Shown: positions 1-8,586, numbered from the stretch's first letter. The stretch: 64,000 bases of DNA from Saprospiraceae bacterium (GCA_020629035.1 JAHDEC010000021.1:1-64000); one strand, 5' to 3'. Notes: a model not told the origin generated them from the sequence alone. Translations and numbers: made by a program.

Positions 1-612
1 CACAAATTTCTTCATCTAAATTGGTAGTGCTAAGAGGATGGACGGTTAAGTCTAAGATAACAGTGCTGTCACATCCATTTTGGTCAGTCAATATGTCTGT
101 GTAAATTCCTGAGATTGTGTAACTATTTGCGCCAACTGTATAACTCTCACCGTCACAGATTTCTTCATCTAGATTGGTAGTGTTAAGGGGATGGACGGTT
201 AAGTCTAAGATAACAGTACTGTCACATCCATTTTGGTCACTTAGTATATCTGCATAGATACCAGAAGAAGTATAAGTTGAAGTACCTACAGTAAAGCTAT
301 CTCCATCACAAATTTCTTCATCTAGATTGGTAGTGTTAAGGGGATGGACGGTTAAGTCTAAGATAACAGTACTGTCACATCCATTTTGGTCAGTCAATAT
401 GTCTGTGTAAATTCCTGAGATTGTGTAACTATTTGCGCCAACTGTATAACTCTCACCGTCACAGATTTCTTCATCTAGATTAGTTGTAAGCAATGGATTA
501 ACAGTTAATGTCAAATAGACTGTACTATCACAACCATTCATATCTGTAAGTATATCTGAATATTCACCTGTTATAGTATAGGTACTCGTACCAACTGTAT
601 AACTTTCACCAT
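1..612 (-). repeat. Four tandem 153-bp coding repeats
   Basis: The phrase cacaRatttcttc recurs at 1, 154, 307, 460 and 613, an exact 153-bp (51-codon) period. The units starting at 1 and 307 differ at only about four positions by eye. The unit at 154 differs more, giving an A-B-A order, and the unit at 460 is clearly diverged. The array lies inside the minus-strand reading frame and continues past the left edge. Confidence 0.93.
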
Positions 613-1219
613 CACAAATTTCTTCGTCAAGATTGGTTGTTACTTTTGGGTGAACTGTCAGGTTTAAGGTATGATAAATAATATCTAAGCAAGAATGCTC
701 AAAAGAATAGAAAATAGGTGTCTGGCAGCTAGCAGGAGGTCCTACATGTGAAATGGTTGTGAAAGTTGCTGGGGCATTAAGGATATGATACCTGGTGCAC
801 CCTCCCTCATATGTATAATAGACGCACATATTAGATACATCGCACCCTGGAAAACAATTCAGAATAGATGAATAAATAGCTTCTGTAGCATTGTTATTTG
901 CCGCATCATTAAAACAACTATTATATGCATTAGAATTATTGATGTAATTGTATACATCACAGCTCCCTGAAAAACTATTTAAAGTACAAAATCTATCTCC
1001 AATAGGAAGGTCAACATATTGATAAGCACATCCTCCACAAGATGGACTTGTAGGTTCAACATAGGTTCCTGAAGATGAATATGTATTGCCCAGCCAATCA
1101 TAGGTTTCACCTTCACAAATTTCAGCGTTTGTTATTATGCCTGTGGCATCGCAGTAGGTTTGTGCTATAGCATTTAGTCCCACTAGAATAAATAGTGAGA
1201 CAAAAAGAAGAGTTCTCAT
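1..1219 (-). CDS. Secreted repeat protein, 5' part only (C-terminus beyond the left edge)
   Basis: I read this gene directly on the minus strand. It starts at the ATG at 1219-1217 and stays open to position 1, about 406 codons. The N-terminus MRTLLFVSLFILVGLNAIAQ is a clear Sec signal peptide. A unique Cys-rich region of roughly 180 residues follows. Then come 51-residue repeats built around the motif TNLDEEICDGESYTVG, each ending near NGCDSTV.LDLTV. This repeat type is common in large secreted or adhesin-like Bacteroidota proteins that usually end in a T9SS sorting domain, but that end is not in the window. No catalytic motif is visible. Function is unknown; a cell-surface or adhesive role is inferred from architecture only. 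Confidence 0.85.
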   Translation of the reverse strand, partial: MRTLLFVSLFILVGLNAIAQTYCDATGIITNAEICEGETYDWLGNTYSSSGTYVEPTSPSCGGCAYQYVDLPIGDRFCTLNSFSGSCDVYNYINNSNAYNSCFNDAANNNATEAIYSSILNCFPGCDVSNMCVYYTYEGGCTRYHILNAPATFTTISHVGPPASCQTPIFYSFEHSCLDIIYHTLNLTVHPKVTTNLDEEICDGESYTVGTSTYTITGEYSDILTDMNGCDSTVYLTLTVNPLLTTNLDEEICDGESYTVGANSYTISGIYTDILTDQNGCDSTVILDLTVHPLNTTNLDEEICDGDSFTVGTSTYTSSGIYADILSDQNGCDSTVILDLTVHPLNTTNLDEEICDGESYTVGANSYTISGIYTDILTDQNGCDSTVILDLTVHPLSTTNLDEEIC

Positions 1220-1617
1220 GGTCGATTTAGTTGTCAGGGAGTGAATATAACAATTTTTTCTAAACTTAGATTAGACTTTCATATATCACAATTCAATAAA
1301 ACAATCTGATAAAGATGTAAAGTAAAAAAGTAGCTTGGTGGGTCTTTAGTTATACAAAGACCGATGTAGGAAGATCAATCTCAAAGTGAACTTAGCAAAA
1401 AAACAATTAATTTTTTTTGATATTTTATATATGGTGGATATGCAGTTGGTACCAGTTGTTCTCAACCTATATCAGGAACGTACATAGTACTATGTACCAA
1501 GTACCAAGTACCAACACTAACATCTAACCTAGTAAAATCTAATAAATCCAAGCATTCATCGAATAAGCCCATATCTAAAACATAACAACCTTATTTTTAC
1601 AAAACAATCAAACAAAC
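1220..1617. other. 398-bp intergenic region without a supported gene
   Basis: This gap separates the divergent genes at 1219 (minus) and 1618 (plus). I see no convincing ORF or RNA gene. It contains a 7-bp-stem hairpin (GGTCTTT at 1341-1347 with AAAGACC at 1356-1362). It also holds the 18-bp perfect palindrome at 1480-1497 that runs into three GTACCAA repeats. Both promoters must lie here, but no clear TAnnTTTG box was found for either gene. Confidence 0.7.
1480..1514. promoter_or_regulatory. 18-bp perfect palindrome plus three 7-bp direct repeats
   Basis: GTACATAGTACTATGTAC at 1480-1497 equals its own reverse complement. Its right end runs into three tandem GTACCAA copies (1494-1500, 1501-1507, 1508-1514). 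The element lies about 105 bp before the outer membrane receptor gene. It could be a regulator binding site or an RNA hairpin; which one is unknown. Confidence 0.45.
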
Positions 1618-4122
1618 ATGAAATACCTATACTCACTGGCTCTTTGTCTATGTCTCCAAACCGTCCTCTCAGCACAGTTTCCACCAGGTGGGGGATTTGG
1701 TGGCCAAACCAATACAATCAAAGGGAAAATAAGCGCAACCATCATCGACTCTATAAGTTCGAACCCAGTGGGCTACGCAACGATTGTGCTTAAAAAATCA
1801 GAAAAAACAAAAGAAATAGATGGAACCTTAAGTGATGAAAGCGGAAAATTTAAGTTCGAAGGGCTAAAAAAAGGAATCTATGATTTGTACATTTCCTTTA
1901 TTGGTTACGATGATAAAGTCATTAAAGGAGTTGAACTAACTCCTAAAAAACCTGACGCAACGATTGACAAAATATTGCTGGCTCCGGCAAACTATGTTTT
2001 AGACGCTGTAGAAATCAAAGACCAAAGATCACTGGTCGAAATGAAGGTCGATAAAATTGTCTATAACGCTGAGCAAGATGCCAGCATTGCAGGTGGAGAT
2101 GCCACAGATGTACTGAGGAAAGTGCCCACTTTATCAGTGGATTTAGATGGAAATGTTTCCCTAAGGGGTTCACAAAGTGTGCGCATTTTAATCAATGGCA
2201 AACCATCAGGCATGTTTTCTAATAATGTAGCAGATGCCCTAAAAATGTTTCCAGCAGATCAAATAAAAAGTGTTGAGGTAATCACCTCCCCAAGTGCCAA
2301 ATATGATAGCGAAGGATCATCAGGAATTATAAATATCATAACCAAGAAGAGCAATATCGAAGGGGTAGCAGGTTCAGTCGATCTATCTGTTGGAACAAGG
2401 CAAAATTCTTTATCAGGAAATCTAAATGCGGGTAAAGGTAGATTTGGGAGCAGCCTGAGTGGCAATATGTTTTACTCATTCCCAAACAATGGTTCATTTA
2501 CATCTAACCGGACGGTTGATTATGGAAATGGTGAACTAGGAACATATGTAAGTGAAGGACCATCAAGATCTAATTGGATAGGAGCAAATGCTTCGGCTAA
2601 CATGTTCTACGATTTTAACGCCTATAATTCGATAAACCTCACAGGTTCGCTTAGAGGTTTTGGCAACAACTCTGATTCGATTGTGGGACAACCGATTATT
2701 AGCAGTCTAATAGATCCGGTTTACAATATTGATCAATCCATAGCTCGAGCAACAAACTCTGGATTTACCCAGGGTGGTTACGATGTTAGCTTGGATTACA
2801 CTAAAAAATTTGAGGAACAAAAAGATAGAGAATTTGTCCTAGCAGCCCAATTGTCAGGAAATATTCAAAACACATTCTTTGATGTAAATGAACGGATTAG
2901 TGTATTGGATTCAGCATTGATCATAAATAACAGAAATACTGAAAACCAAGGCTCTAATGTTGAATATACATTACAAACTGATTATACTCATCCATTTGCT
3001 AAAGGGAGAAAATTAGAAATTGGAGCAAAAGGAGTAGTAAGAGAATTAGGCAGCTCATTTGACGAAAATTTTAAATATGGTCAGCAAGTATTAGCCGCTT
3101 ATTCCCAATTTTCATTTGTGATTAAGAAGTTTCAGTTTACCACAGGTCTTCGATACGAAAACACTTCCATATTAGGACTAGATGAAATATACAACGAAAT
3201 ACCTGGAATCGACGAGGCTGAGTGTTCGCTAAACTACCAAAACCTCTTTCCTAACATATCCATTTCAAAAAGCCTCAAAAACTTTTCTTCCTTAAAATTG
3301 AGCTACAACCAAAGGATACAAAGACCTTCCCTTTTCTACCTTAATCCGTTTACAAACAACGCGGATATTTACACGCTAACGACGGGTAATCCGCTACTTT
3401 GTCCTGAAACAGTAGACCAAATAGAATTTTCCTACAACACCTTTATAAAGGGTTTTGGGATTTTCTCTAGTGTCTTCTACAAATTCATACAAAATCCGAT
3501 CGAAGCATTTGTGTTTGTAGACGAACTACAAGCTGTGACAAACTATATAAATGTCGACCAAAACCAATCATTTGGTTTAAATCTCTTCGCTACAAAAAAT
3601 GTAAATAAAGTCACTGCAAGAGGAGGATTTAATCTGTACACTTACAACGCAAAAGGAATTATTGATGGCATTGAAAGAACCAAAAAAGCTGTGCCATTTG
3701 ATATGTTTGTGAGTGGAGATTATGCGATCACAGCCACCCTTAAAGCGGATCTATTTGGATTCTATAGAGCAAGAACACAAACTCTCCAAGGCTCCTCTAC
3801 TTCATTCTGGATGACAGGGATAGGATTTAGAAAAGAGTTTAAAAAATCAAGCCTCGGTTTACGAATCATCGATCCTTTCAATGCTAATAAATCATTTAAC
3901 TCAGATGCCGGTTTTGATGGTGACATTCCTTGGACAACTGTACAAGGACATACATTTACCACTGAAAACAACTTCACTGTACCTTTCAGATCGATTGGTA
4001 TAAACTACAAATACAAGTTCGGTAAAGTAGATTTTAAAGAGCGTAAATCAAAGATTAAAAACGATGATATGAAGCAGAATGAATCACAAGGCGGACAAGG
4101 TGGCGGTGGCCAGGGCGGTTAA
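1618..4122 (+). CDS. TonB-dependent-receptor-like outer membrane beta-barrel protein
   Basis: Predicted outer membrane protein of 834 residues. The order is a signal peptide (about 1-19, ending LSAQ), a carboxypeptidase-regulatory-like fold (about 33-115, with ISFIGYDDKVIKGVEL), a plug-like domain (about 130-245, with DVLRKVPTLSVDLDGNVSLRG and SPSAKYDSEGSSGIINIITKK), then a long barrel matching the 'outer membrane protein beta-barrel family'. The last barrel strand is followed by a tail rich in Gly and Gln (GGQGGGGQGG). Such proteins resemble TonB receptors, but their substrate cannot be told from sequence. The ATG at 1618 follows an A-rich leader and gives a good signal peptide. No SusD partner is next to it, so a SusCD glycan system is unlikely. 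Confidence 0.9.
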   Translation: MKYLYSLALCLCLQTVLSAQFPPGGGFGGQTNTIKGKISATIIDSISSNPVGYATIVLKKSEKTKEIDGTLSDESGKFKFEGLKKGIYDLYISFIGYDDKVIKGVELTPKKPDATIDKILLAPANYVLDAVEIKDQRSLVEMKVDKIVYNAEQDASIAGGDATDVLRKVPTLSVDLDGNVSLRGSQSVRILINGKPSGMFSNNVADALKMFPADQIKSVEVITSPSAKYDSEGSSGIINIITKKSNIEGVAGSVDLSVGTRQNSLSGNLNAGKGRFGSSLSGNMFYSFPNNGSFTSNRTVDYGNGELGTYVSEGPSRSNWIGANASANMFYDFNAYNSINLTGSLRGFGNNSDSIVGQPIISSLIDPVYNIDQSIARATNSGFTQGGYDVSLDYTKKFEEQKDREFVLAAQLSGNIQNTFFDVNERISVLDSALIINNRNTENQGSNVEYTLQTDYTHPFAKGRKLEIGAKGVVRELGSSFDENFKYGQQVLAAYSQFSFVIKKFQFTTGLRYENTSILGLDEIYNEIPGIDEAECSLNYQNLFPNISISKSLKNFSSLKLSYNQRIQRPSLFYLNPFTNNADIYTLTTGNPLLCPETVDQIEFSYNTFIKGFGIFSSVFYKFIQNPIEAFVFVDELQAVTNYINVDQNQSFGLNLFATKNVNKVTARGGFNLYTYNAKGIIDGIERTKKAVPFDMFVSGDYAITATLKADLFGFYRARTQTLQGSSTSFWMTGIGFRKEFKKSSLGLRIIDPFNANKSFNSDAGFDGDIPWTTVQGHTFTTENNFTVPFRSIGINYKYKFGKVDFKERKSKIKNDDMKQNESQGGQGGGGQGG

Positions 4123-4231
4123 ATGGCAATTTTTAGTGCCAGATATAAGATGGAGGCAAATTATACCGTTTAGTTATAATAATTGACCAACATTAAATAA
4201 ATTCAGAGGTCAAATCACAGAAAAGAAAACT

Positions 4232-5368
4232 ATGCTTAGAAATATAATCTTTGGAGCTTTAATATTAGCAGGTGGCTTTATCATTGGGTCGAAAATTCAT
4301 GGAATAAACGCATCTTCTGCAGATTCCCCTGTACTACAAGCAAATACAGATTCTACCACTTGGGAGAAAGAAGAAACGGCAGAAAATTTCGTGGAGTCTT
4401 TAACGGAACACGAGCGGAATGTAATCAGCTTATTTGAGAAGGCTGCTCCATCGGTGGTATATATTACGACCTCTTCTTTACAAGCATCAAGATGGTCCAC
4501 AAATGTCCATGAAATTCCAGAAGGTTCGGGTTCAGGTTTTGTATGGGATGATCAAGGTCATATTGTGACTAACTTCCACGTGATTGATGGAAGTGATCGA
4601 GTTTCTGTAACCTTATCAGATCAGACATCGTATGAAGCAAGAGTAATAGGGGAAGCTCCAAACAAAGATTTAGCAGTATTAAAAATTGATGTGCCTTATG
4701 GATCGCTTAAGCCAATTCCTGTCGGTAGATCAGGAAACCTAAGAGTAGGGCAGTCCGTGCTAGCCATTGGTAATCCATTTGGTTTAGATCAGACCTTAAC
4801 TACAGGAATTATTAGTGCCCTAGGTAGAGAAATTAAATCAAAGAGCGGCAGTCCCATAGATGGAGTGATCCAAACGGACGCAGCTATTAACCCAGGTAAT
4901 TCTGGTGGTCCATTGTTAAATTCTTCTGGGCAACTGATTGGAGTAAATACAGCTATTTACAGTCCTTCAGGAGCCTATGCAGGTATTGGTTTTTCAATAC
5001 CGGTTGACGAAGTAAACTGGGTCGTACCAGATTTAATAAATTACGGCATAGTCAAACGTCCGTTTTTAGGGGTAGGGCTAGTACCTGATCAAGCATTCGA
5101 AGAGGATGGCGCTATGATTAGAAACATCATAGAAAATGGTCCTGCAGAAAAAGCGGGACTTAAAGGTGTCCAACAGGATAACTATGGTCGTGTTTACTAC
5201 GGAGATATTATAAAATCCATCAACGGAAAGCGTATAAAATCCTCAGCAGAAGTTACAGCTATCCTAGAAAATTTTAAAGCTGGAGATTCAGTCCAAGTGC
5301 TTTTTGAAAGAGAAGGACAAGCCATGGAAACAACCCTTAAGTTAGGTTCCTCGGTAGACTTCAAATAA
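4232..5368 (+). CDS. HtrA/DegS-like periplasmic serine protease with one PDZ domain
   Basis: Trypsin-fold quality-control protease of 378 residues. The catalytic triad is visible: His116 in TNFHVIDG, Asp146 in NKDLAVLKI and Ser224 in NPGNSGGPL. One PDZ domain follows (about 275-370, from RPFLGVGLV). The hydrophobic N-terminus (about 4-24) is not followed by an obvious cleavage site, so a membrane-anchored DegS-like layout is plausible. Most DegP proteins have two PDZ domains and are longer. The family degrades or senses misfolded envelope proteins. The last 47 codons including the stop (5228-5368) are duplicated at 7268-7408, which suggests this 3' end was rebuilt by recombination. The reading frame here is intact. 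Confidence 0.93.
   Translation: MLRNIIFGALILAGGFIIGSKIHGINASSADSPVLQANTDSTTWEKEETAENFVESLTEHERNVISLFEKAAPSVVYITTSSLQASRWSTNVHEIPEGSGSGFVWDDQGHIVTNFHVIDGSDRVSVTLSDQTSYEARVIGEAPNKDLAVLKIDVPYGSLKPIPVGRSGNLRVGQSVLAIGNPFGLDQTLTTGIISALGREIKSKSGSPIDGVIQTDAAINPGNSGGPLLNSSGQLIGVNTAIYSPSGAYAGIGFSIPVDEVNWVVPDLINYGIVKRPFLGVGLVPDQAFEEDGAMIRNIIENGPAEKAGLKGVQQDNYGRVYYGDIIKSINGKRIKSSAEVTAILENFKAGDSVQVLFEREGQAMETTLKLGSSVDFK
5228..5368 (+). repeat. Upstream copy of the 141-bp htrA 3'-end direct repeat
   Basis: This stretch matches 7268-7408 at 135 of 141 positions, exactly 2040 bp apart. The six differences (5257, 5266, 5353, 5356, 5362, 5365) all fall at third codon positions and are synonymous. This copy forms the functional end of the protease gene. 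Confidence 0.95.
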
Positions 5369-5405
5369 TGGCTGAAAAATAAAGAGTCATAGCGAAAAAA
5401 TTAAG

Positions 5406-5448
5406 CTAGAAAAGAATTCTAGTTCTAAGCTAATGGTAGGATTTTTTT
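5406..5448 (+). terminator. Possible weak terminator after the protease gene
   Basis: CTAGAA and TTCTAG form a 6-bp stem around a 5-base loop (5406-5422). A run of seven T follows at 5442-5448, about 19 bases later, which is too far for a classic intrinsic terminator. Low confidence. Confidence 0.3.
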
Positions 5449-5504
5449 GAAGTTTTTCATATTTTATCATAGAAAAATAAACTATCAAAAATCAATACTT
5501 CATA

Positions 5505-7265
5505 TTGCTCTTGTTGTTCCCTTTTAATTTGCTTGGACAGCTTAATGACTACCAATGGGTTATGGGGTACAATGGAGAAGTTCAGGACACCAACTGGGGT
5601 ATTACCTTAATGGACTTCCATTTTGATCCTCCTCAGTTAACCTACGTTCCAGATGCCTTAGCATGGTTATTTACAACATATGCATCTTATTGTAATGATG
5701 AAGGTGAATTAATTGCATATACGAATGGTATGAGGGTTTTTGATGCTTTTCATAATACTATGCAAGGTGGTGAAATAATTAACGAAAATCCATTTTGGTA
5801 TACTCAATATGTAGAGTCTGATGATCGACCAAGTGGGTTCTTTTCAGGTGGAGGAGCAGTTATGTTGAATAAGCCCGGAACTGAAGACCGAATTTCAGTT
5901 ATTAGTAATGAGTATACTTTTGATTTTGAAAATCTGGATTTGTTTTACTATTCTGAAAATTTGAATTATGGAGAAATTCAATATTCAGAAAATGAAAGTG
6001 AGATGTTTTTAGTAGATAGTTTAATTCTAAATGACACATTAGTTTCCGGTAAAATAGCGTCAGTTAGGCATGGAAATGGGCGAGATTGGTGGATCAATAC
6101 AAAAGATTTATTTTTTGATACACTTCACACTTTTTTATTGGACCCAAGTGGAATTAAATTATTTAAAAATAACCCTACCGGACGTATATTAGAACATAGT
6201 CATAATGGACAAGATAAATTTTCGCCACTTGGAAATTATTATGCTAGTCTCCATAGGCAAAATGGTGATTCTAGTATTATGAATATCCATCTATTTAAAT
6301 TTGATAGATGTGAGGCAAGTTATGACTTATTAGCAATAGATACCATTTTTTTTAAACCAGCTGGAGGGCAAGGCATTGAATTTGATGCAGAAGAAAGATT
6401 TTTATATGTATCTGATGGAGAATTCATTTTCCAATACGACCTTTTAAATCTTTCACAATTCAAAGAATCAAGAAAGATAGTTGCAGTTTTTGATGGTACA
6501 AAGTATGAGGACTTTTGGGATATAACCTTGGGTAAAATGTGGTTAGCACCCGATAAAAAAATTTATGGGGTTAGTGGAGCTAATAGCAATAAATATCTAT
6601 TGAGAATGAATTCCCCAAGTAGAAAAGGTAACAAGTGTGATGTAGAACAGCATGTCATTGAAACCAAAACAACGATTGCTCCTACCATACCGAATAGCCC
6701 TAACTATCGTTTGGGTCCATTAAAAGGAAGCCCTTGCGATACACTTGACTTAGATTTAGTGTTAGAAAGTCATTGGAGATGGTCGGTTAATACCATTGAC
6801 GATAATAAAATTGAATACATAGATCTCTCCTATATTGAACCGGAAGAGTGGGAGTGGGATTTTGGAGATAATACAAAGTCTTTTTATCATAGTCCGATTA
6901 AAACTTATCAGACAGGAGGTGTCTACAATGTTTGCTTAACAGTTAAACGAGAAGAAAAGTCTAGCACTACTTGTAAAGAGTTGATTATTGGTATGACTGA
7001 TTTAGAAGATGTCATTAATGATATTGAATATCGATTATTCCCAAATCCAGCTACGAGTCATCTAAACTTGGATTTCTATAATGTCGACCCATTGGATTGG
7101 GAAGCAAGTATTTATGATAGTAGGGGTGTACTAGTAAATAGTTATCTATGCAATCGCAGATCAAAAGTTTTTGATGTCCAGAGCTTAAGTCCAGGACTTT
7201 ATTTCTTATTTATTACAAATAACAAAAAGCCATTATTGCGGAAGACTTTTATCAAGATGGAGTAA
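5505..7265 (+). CDS. Secreted propeller-like protein with PKD domain and T9SS sorting domain
   Basis: Predicted secreted protein of about 586 residues. The N-terminal two thirds look like a beta-propeller or repeat domain, with phrases such as GRILEHSHNGQDKFSPLGNY and NYRLGPLKGSPCDTLDLD that resemble a multi-copy Saprospiraceae family. A PKD domain follows (about 447-500, WEWDFGDN and TGGVYNVCLTV). It ends in a T9SS type A sorting domain (about 510-586, YRLFPNPATSHLNL to the basic C-terminus). The start is unclear. The TTG at 5505 gives a hydrophobic N-terminus with no basic residue. Reading upstream in frame adds the ideal n-region KNQYFI directly after an ATC codon at 5484, so an ancestral ATG may have mutated. 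The gene sits between the two htrA 3'-end copies and may have arrived as a unit. Function unknown. Confidence 0.8.
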   Translation: MLLLFPFNLLGQLNDYQWVMGYNGEVQDTNWGITLMDFHFDPPQLTYVPDALAWLFTTYASYCNDEGELIAYTNGMRVFDAFHNTMQGGEIINENPFWYTQYVESDDRPSGFFSGGGAVMLNKPGTEDRISVISNEYTFDFENLDLFYYSENLNYGEIQYSENESEMFLVDSLILNDTLVSGKIASVRHGNGRDWWINTKDLFFDTLHTFLLDPSGIKLFKNNPTGRILEHSHNGQDKFSPLGNYYASLHRQNGDSSIMNIHLFKFDRCEASYDLLAIDTIFFKPAGGQGIEFDAEERFLYVSDGEFIFQYDLLNLSQFKESRKIVAVFDGTKYEDFWDITLGKMWLAPDKKIYGVSGANSNKYLLRMNSPSRKGNKCDVEQHVIETKTTIAPTIPNSPNYRLGPLKGSPCDTLDLDLVLESHWRWSVNTIDDNKIEYIDLSYIEPEEWEWDFGDNTKSFYHSPIKTYQTGGVYNVCLTVKREEKSSTTCKELIIGMTDLEDVINDIEYRLFPNPATSHLNLDFYNVDPLDWEASIYDSRGVLVNSYLCNRRSKVFDVQSLSPGLYFLFITNNKKPLLRKTFIKME

Positions 7266-7267
7266 TT

Positions 7268-7408
7268 AAGCGTATAAAATCCTCAGCAGAAGTTACCGCT
7301 ATCCTGGAAAATTTTAAAGCTGGAGATTCAGTCCAAGTGCTTTTTGAAAGAGAAGGACAAGCCATGGAAACAACCCTTAAGTTAGGTTCCTCAGTCGACT
7401 TTAAGTAA
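7268..7408 (+). pseudogene. Remnant of the htrA 3' end (downstream direct-repeat copy)
   Basis: This fragment encodes the last 46 residues of an HtrA PDZ domain plus stop (starting KRIKSSAEVTAILENF) but has no start codon and no upstream protease sequence. It is 96% identical to 5228-5368, with only synonymous differences. It begins 2 bp after the stop of the preceding gene. It is most simply the original end of the protease gene, displaced by insertion of 5369-7267, or else a duplicated tail. Confidence 0.92.
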
Positions 7409-7411
7409 CTA

Positions 7412-7696
7412 CTAACCAGAAGTTATTGAAAGTAATATAATATAGCTCCAATAACTAAAGAGAATAACAAGTATAATAAAAATCAATCCGATCTTAGTAT
7501 TTAGACGTCTAGTACGGTCCACCTTATCTTCTAGATTTTGACGATGCTCACTTAGTTCTTTCCTAGAATACTTTTTAGAAAGACTTGTATTGTAACTAGG
7601 GTCTTTTTTGGAATCAAGAAAATTTCGATTCCTACGCATGTTTAAATTATTGGTAGTCGTTCTTCTTGTGTCTATTATTTGGCCTCGAACTCTCAT
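7412..7696 (-). CDS. Small single-pass membrane protein, function unknown
   Basis: The 94-residue frame has a highly charged, Arg/Lys-rich first two thirds (SRKELSEHRQNLEDKVDRTRR, probably helical). One strong C-terminal membrane segment follows (about 69-91, IGLIFIILVILFSYWSYIILL). A second ATG at 7639 would give 75 residues and looks equally good as a start. No family was recognised. It ends 3 bp beyond the htrA remnant and is transcribed towards it. The amphipathic-plus-TM pattern makes a real gene more likely than chance. Confidence 0.55.
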   Translation of the reverse strand: MRVRGQIIDTRRTTTNNLNMRRNRNFLDSKKDPSYNTSLSKKYSRKELSEHRQNLEDKVDRTRRLNTKIGLIFIILVILFSYWSYIILLSITSG

Positions 7697-7807
7697 AATT
7701 CATCCTTTATTAAATAAACAAGATGAATATATTTTAGATTCCCTAAAAATCATTTATCGCTTCAAAACCATTGGTTTTATTGGGTTTCATTGTTTTGAAA
7801 GCCAATT

Positions 7808-7815
7808 TAGTTTTG
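7808..7815 (+). promoter_or_regulatory. Bacteroidota -7 box TAGTTTTG upstream of the Crp/Fnr gene
   Basis: TAGTTTTG fits the TAnnTTTG consensus. A TTTC lies 19 bp upstream (7785-7788) where TTTG is expected. It would give a leader of about 80-110 nt for the regulator gene. Confidence 0.4.
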
Positions 7816-7923
7816 CTTTATAAAGAAATTTCGAAATATTTTTTTCAAAAAACTAGGGGTGCTTAAGTTTTGCTTCATCTTACTATCAAACCACACAATA
7901 TGTTACATTCATCAAAATACATC

Positions 7924-8586
7924 ATGCTTAAAGAGTACGAGATCTTAGAAAGCCTCGATACTCAAACACTAAACGACCTTGCTGAAAAATGTACTTTTTT
8001 TAAAGTGCAAAAAGGTTTACCTACGTACAATGTAGGAGACAAAGTGCAGGCAGTTTATTGCTTACAGAAAGGTTCGATTAAAATTGGTTGTGCTACCATA
8101 GAGGATAAGCAACTAATAAAAAACATCGTTTATCCCGGAGAAATGTTTGGTGAAAATGTTTTCAACCTTGATCAAAGAACAGATTTTGCCGTGGCTTTAG
8201 AAGATTGTCAGTTGTTTTCAATTCCGCTTAACCACTACAACCATATGCTTGCTACTAATCCTGCACTAAGGGAAGCCATTCTTAATCAAATGCTCAAAAA
8301 CCTCAAAGCTTTACAGCAAAGAAGACAAAATTTTGTCTTTACTAAAGCAAAGAACAGAATTATGGGCTTTATAAAAGAATTAGCCGACAAGCGAGGGATC
8401 AAAATTGGTATCGAAGAAATTCTAGTTAATCATAAACTTAGCCACCGAGAAATAGCAAATATTACGGATACTTCACGACAAACAGTTGCTAGAGTACTTA
8501 GTGAACTAAAAGAAGAAAATATAATACATTTTAGTCCCAGAAAACCAACTAAGATATTGATACGTGATATCATGAAGTTAACTTGA
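7924..8586 (+). CDS. Crp/Fnr family transcriptional regulator
   Basis: Predicted cytoplasmic DNA-binding regulator of 220 residues from this start. It has an N-terminal cyclic-nucleotide-binding-like barrel (GDKVQAVYCLQKGSIKIG, PGEMFGENVF), a long dimerisation helix, and a C-terminal winged helix-turn-helix (LSHREIANITDTSRQTVARVLSELKEE). There is no Fnr-type N-terminal cysteine cluster, so iron-sulphur oxygen sensing is unlikely. The effector is unknown. Upstream in-frame starts exist at TTG 7870 and ATG 7900. I chose 7924 because MLKEYEIL matches the usual family N-terminus. The gene is monocistronic, ends at a hairpin terminator and faces the OB-fold gene. Confidence 0.9.
   Translation: MLKEYEILESLDTQTLNDLAEKCTFFKVQKGLPTYNVGDKVQAVYCLQKGSIKIGCATIEDKQLIKNIVYPGEMFGENVFNLDQRTDFAVALEDCQLFSIPLNHYNHMLATNPALREAILNQMLKNLKALQQRRQNFVFTKAKNRIMGFIKELADKRGIKIGIEEILVNHKLSHREIANITDTSRQTVARVLSELKEENIIHFSPRKPTKILIRDIMKLT

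Noticed and set aside
1-612. Regularly spaced near-identical repeats that could suggest a CRISPR array
   Set aside because: The whole 153-bp unit repeats, not a short repeat with unique spacers, and the array is in frame inside a secreted-protein gene.
5369-7267. Insertion sequence or integron cassette between the htrA repeats
   Set aside because: There is no transposase, integrase or terminal inverted repeat. Only a T9SS protein gene and spacers are present, so I call it an insertion by recombination of unknown type.
7608-7823. 71-codon plus-strand ORF with a hydrophobic stretch
   Set aside because: Its first half is antisense to the small membrane protein gene, its composition looks random, and it covers the regulator's promoter region. 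I favour the minus-strand reading.
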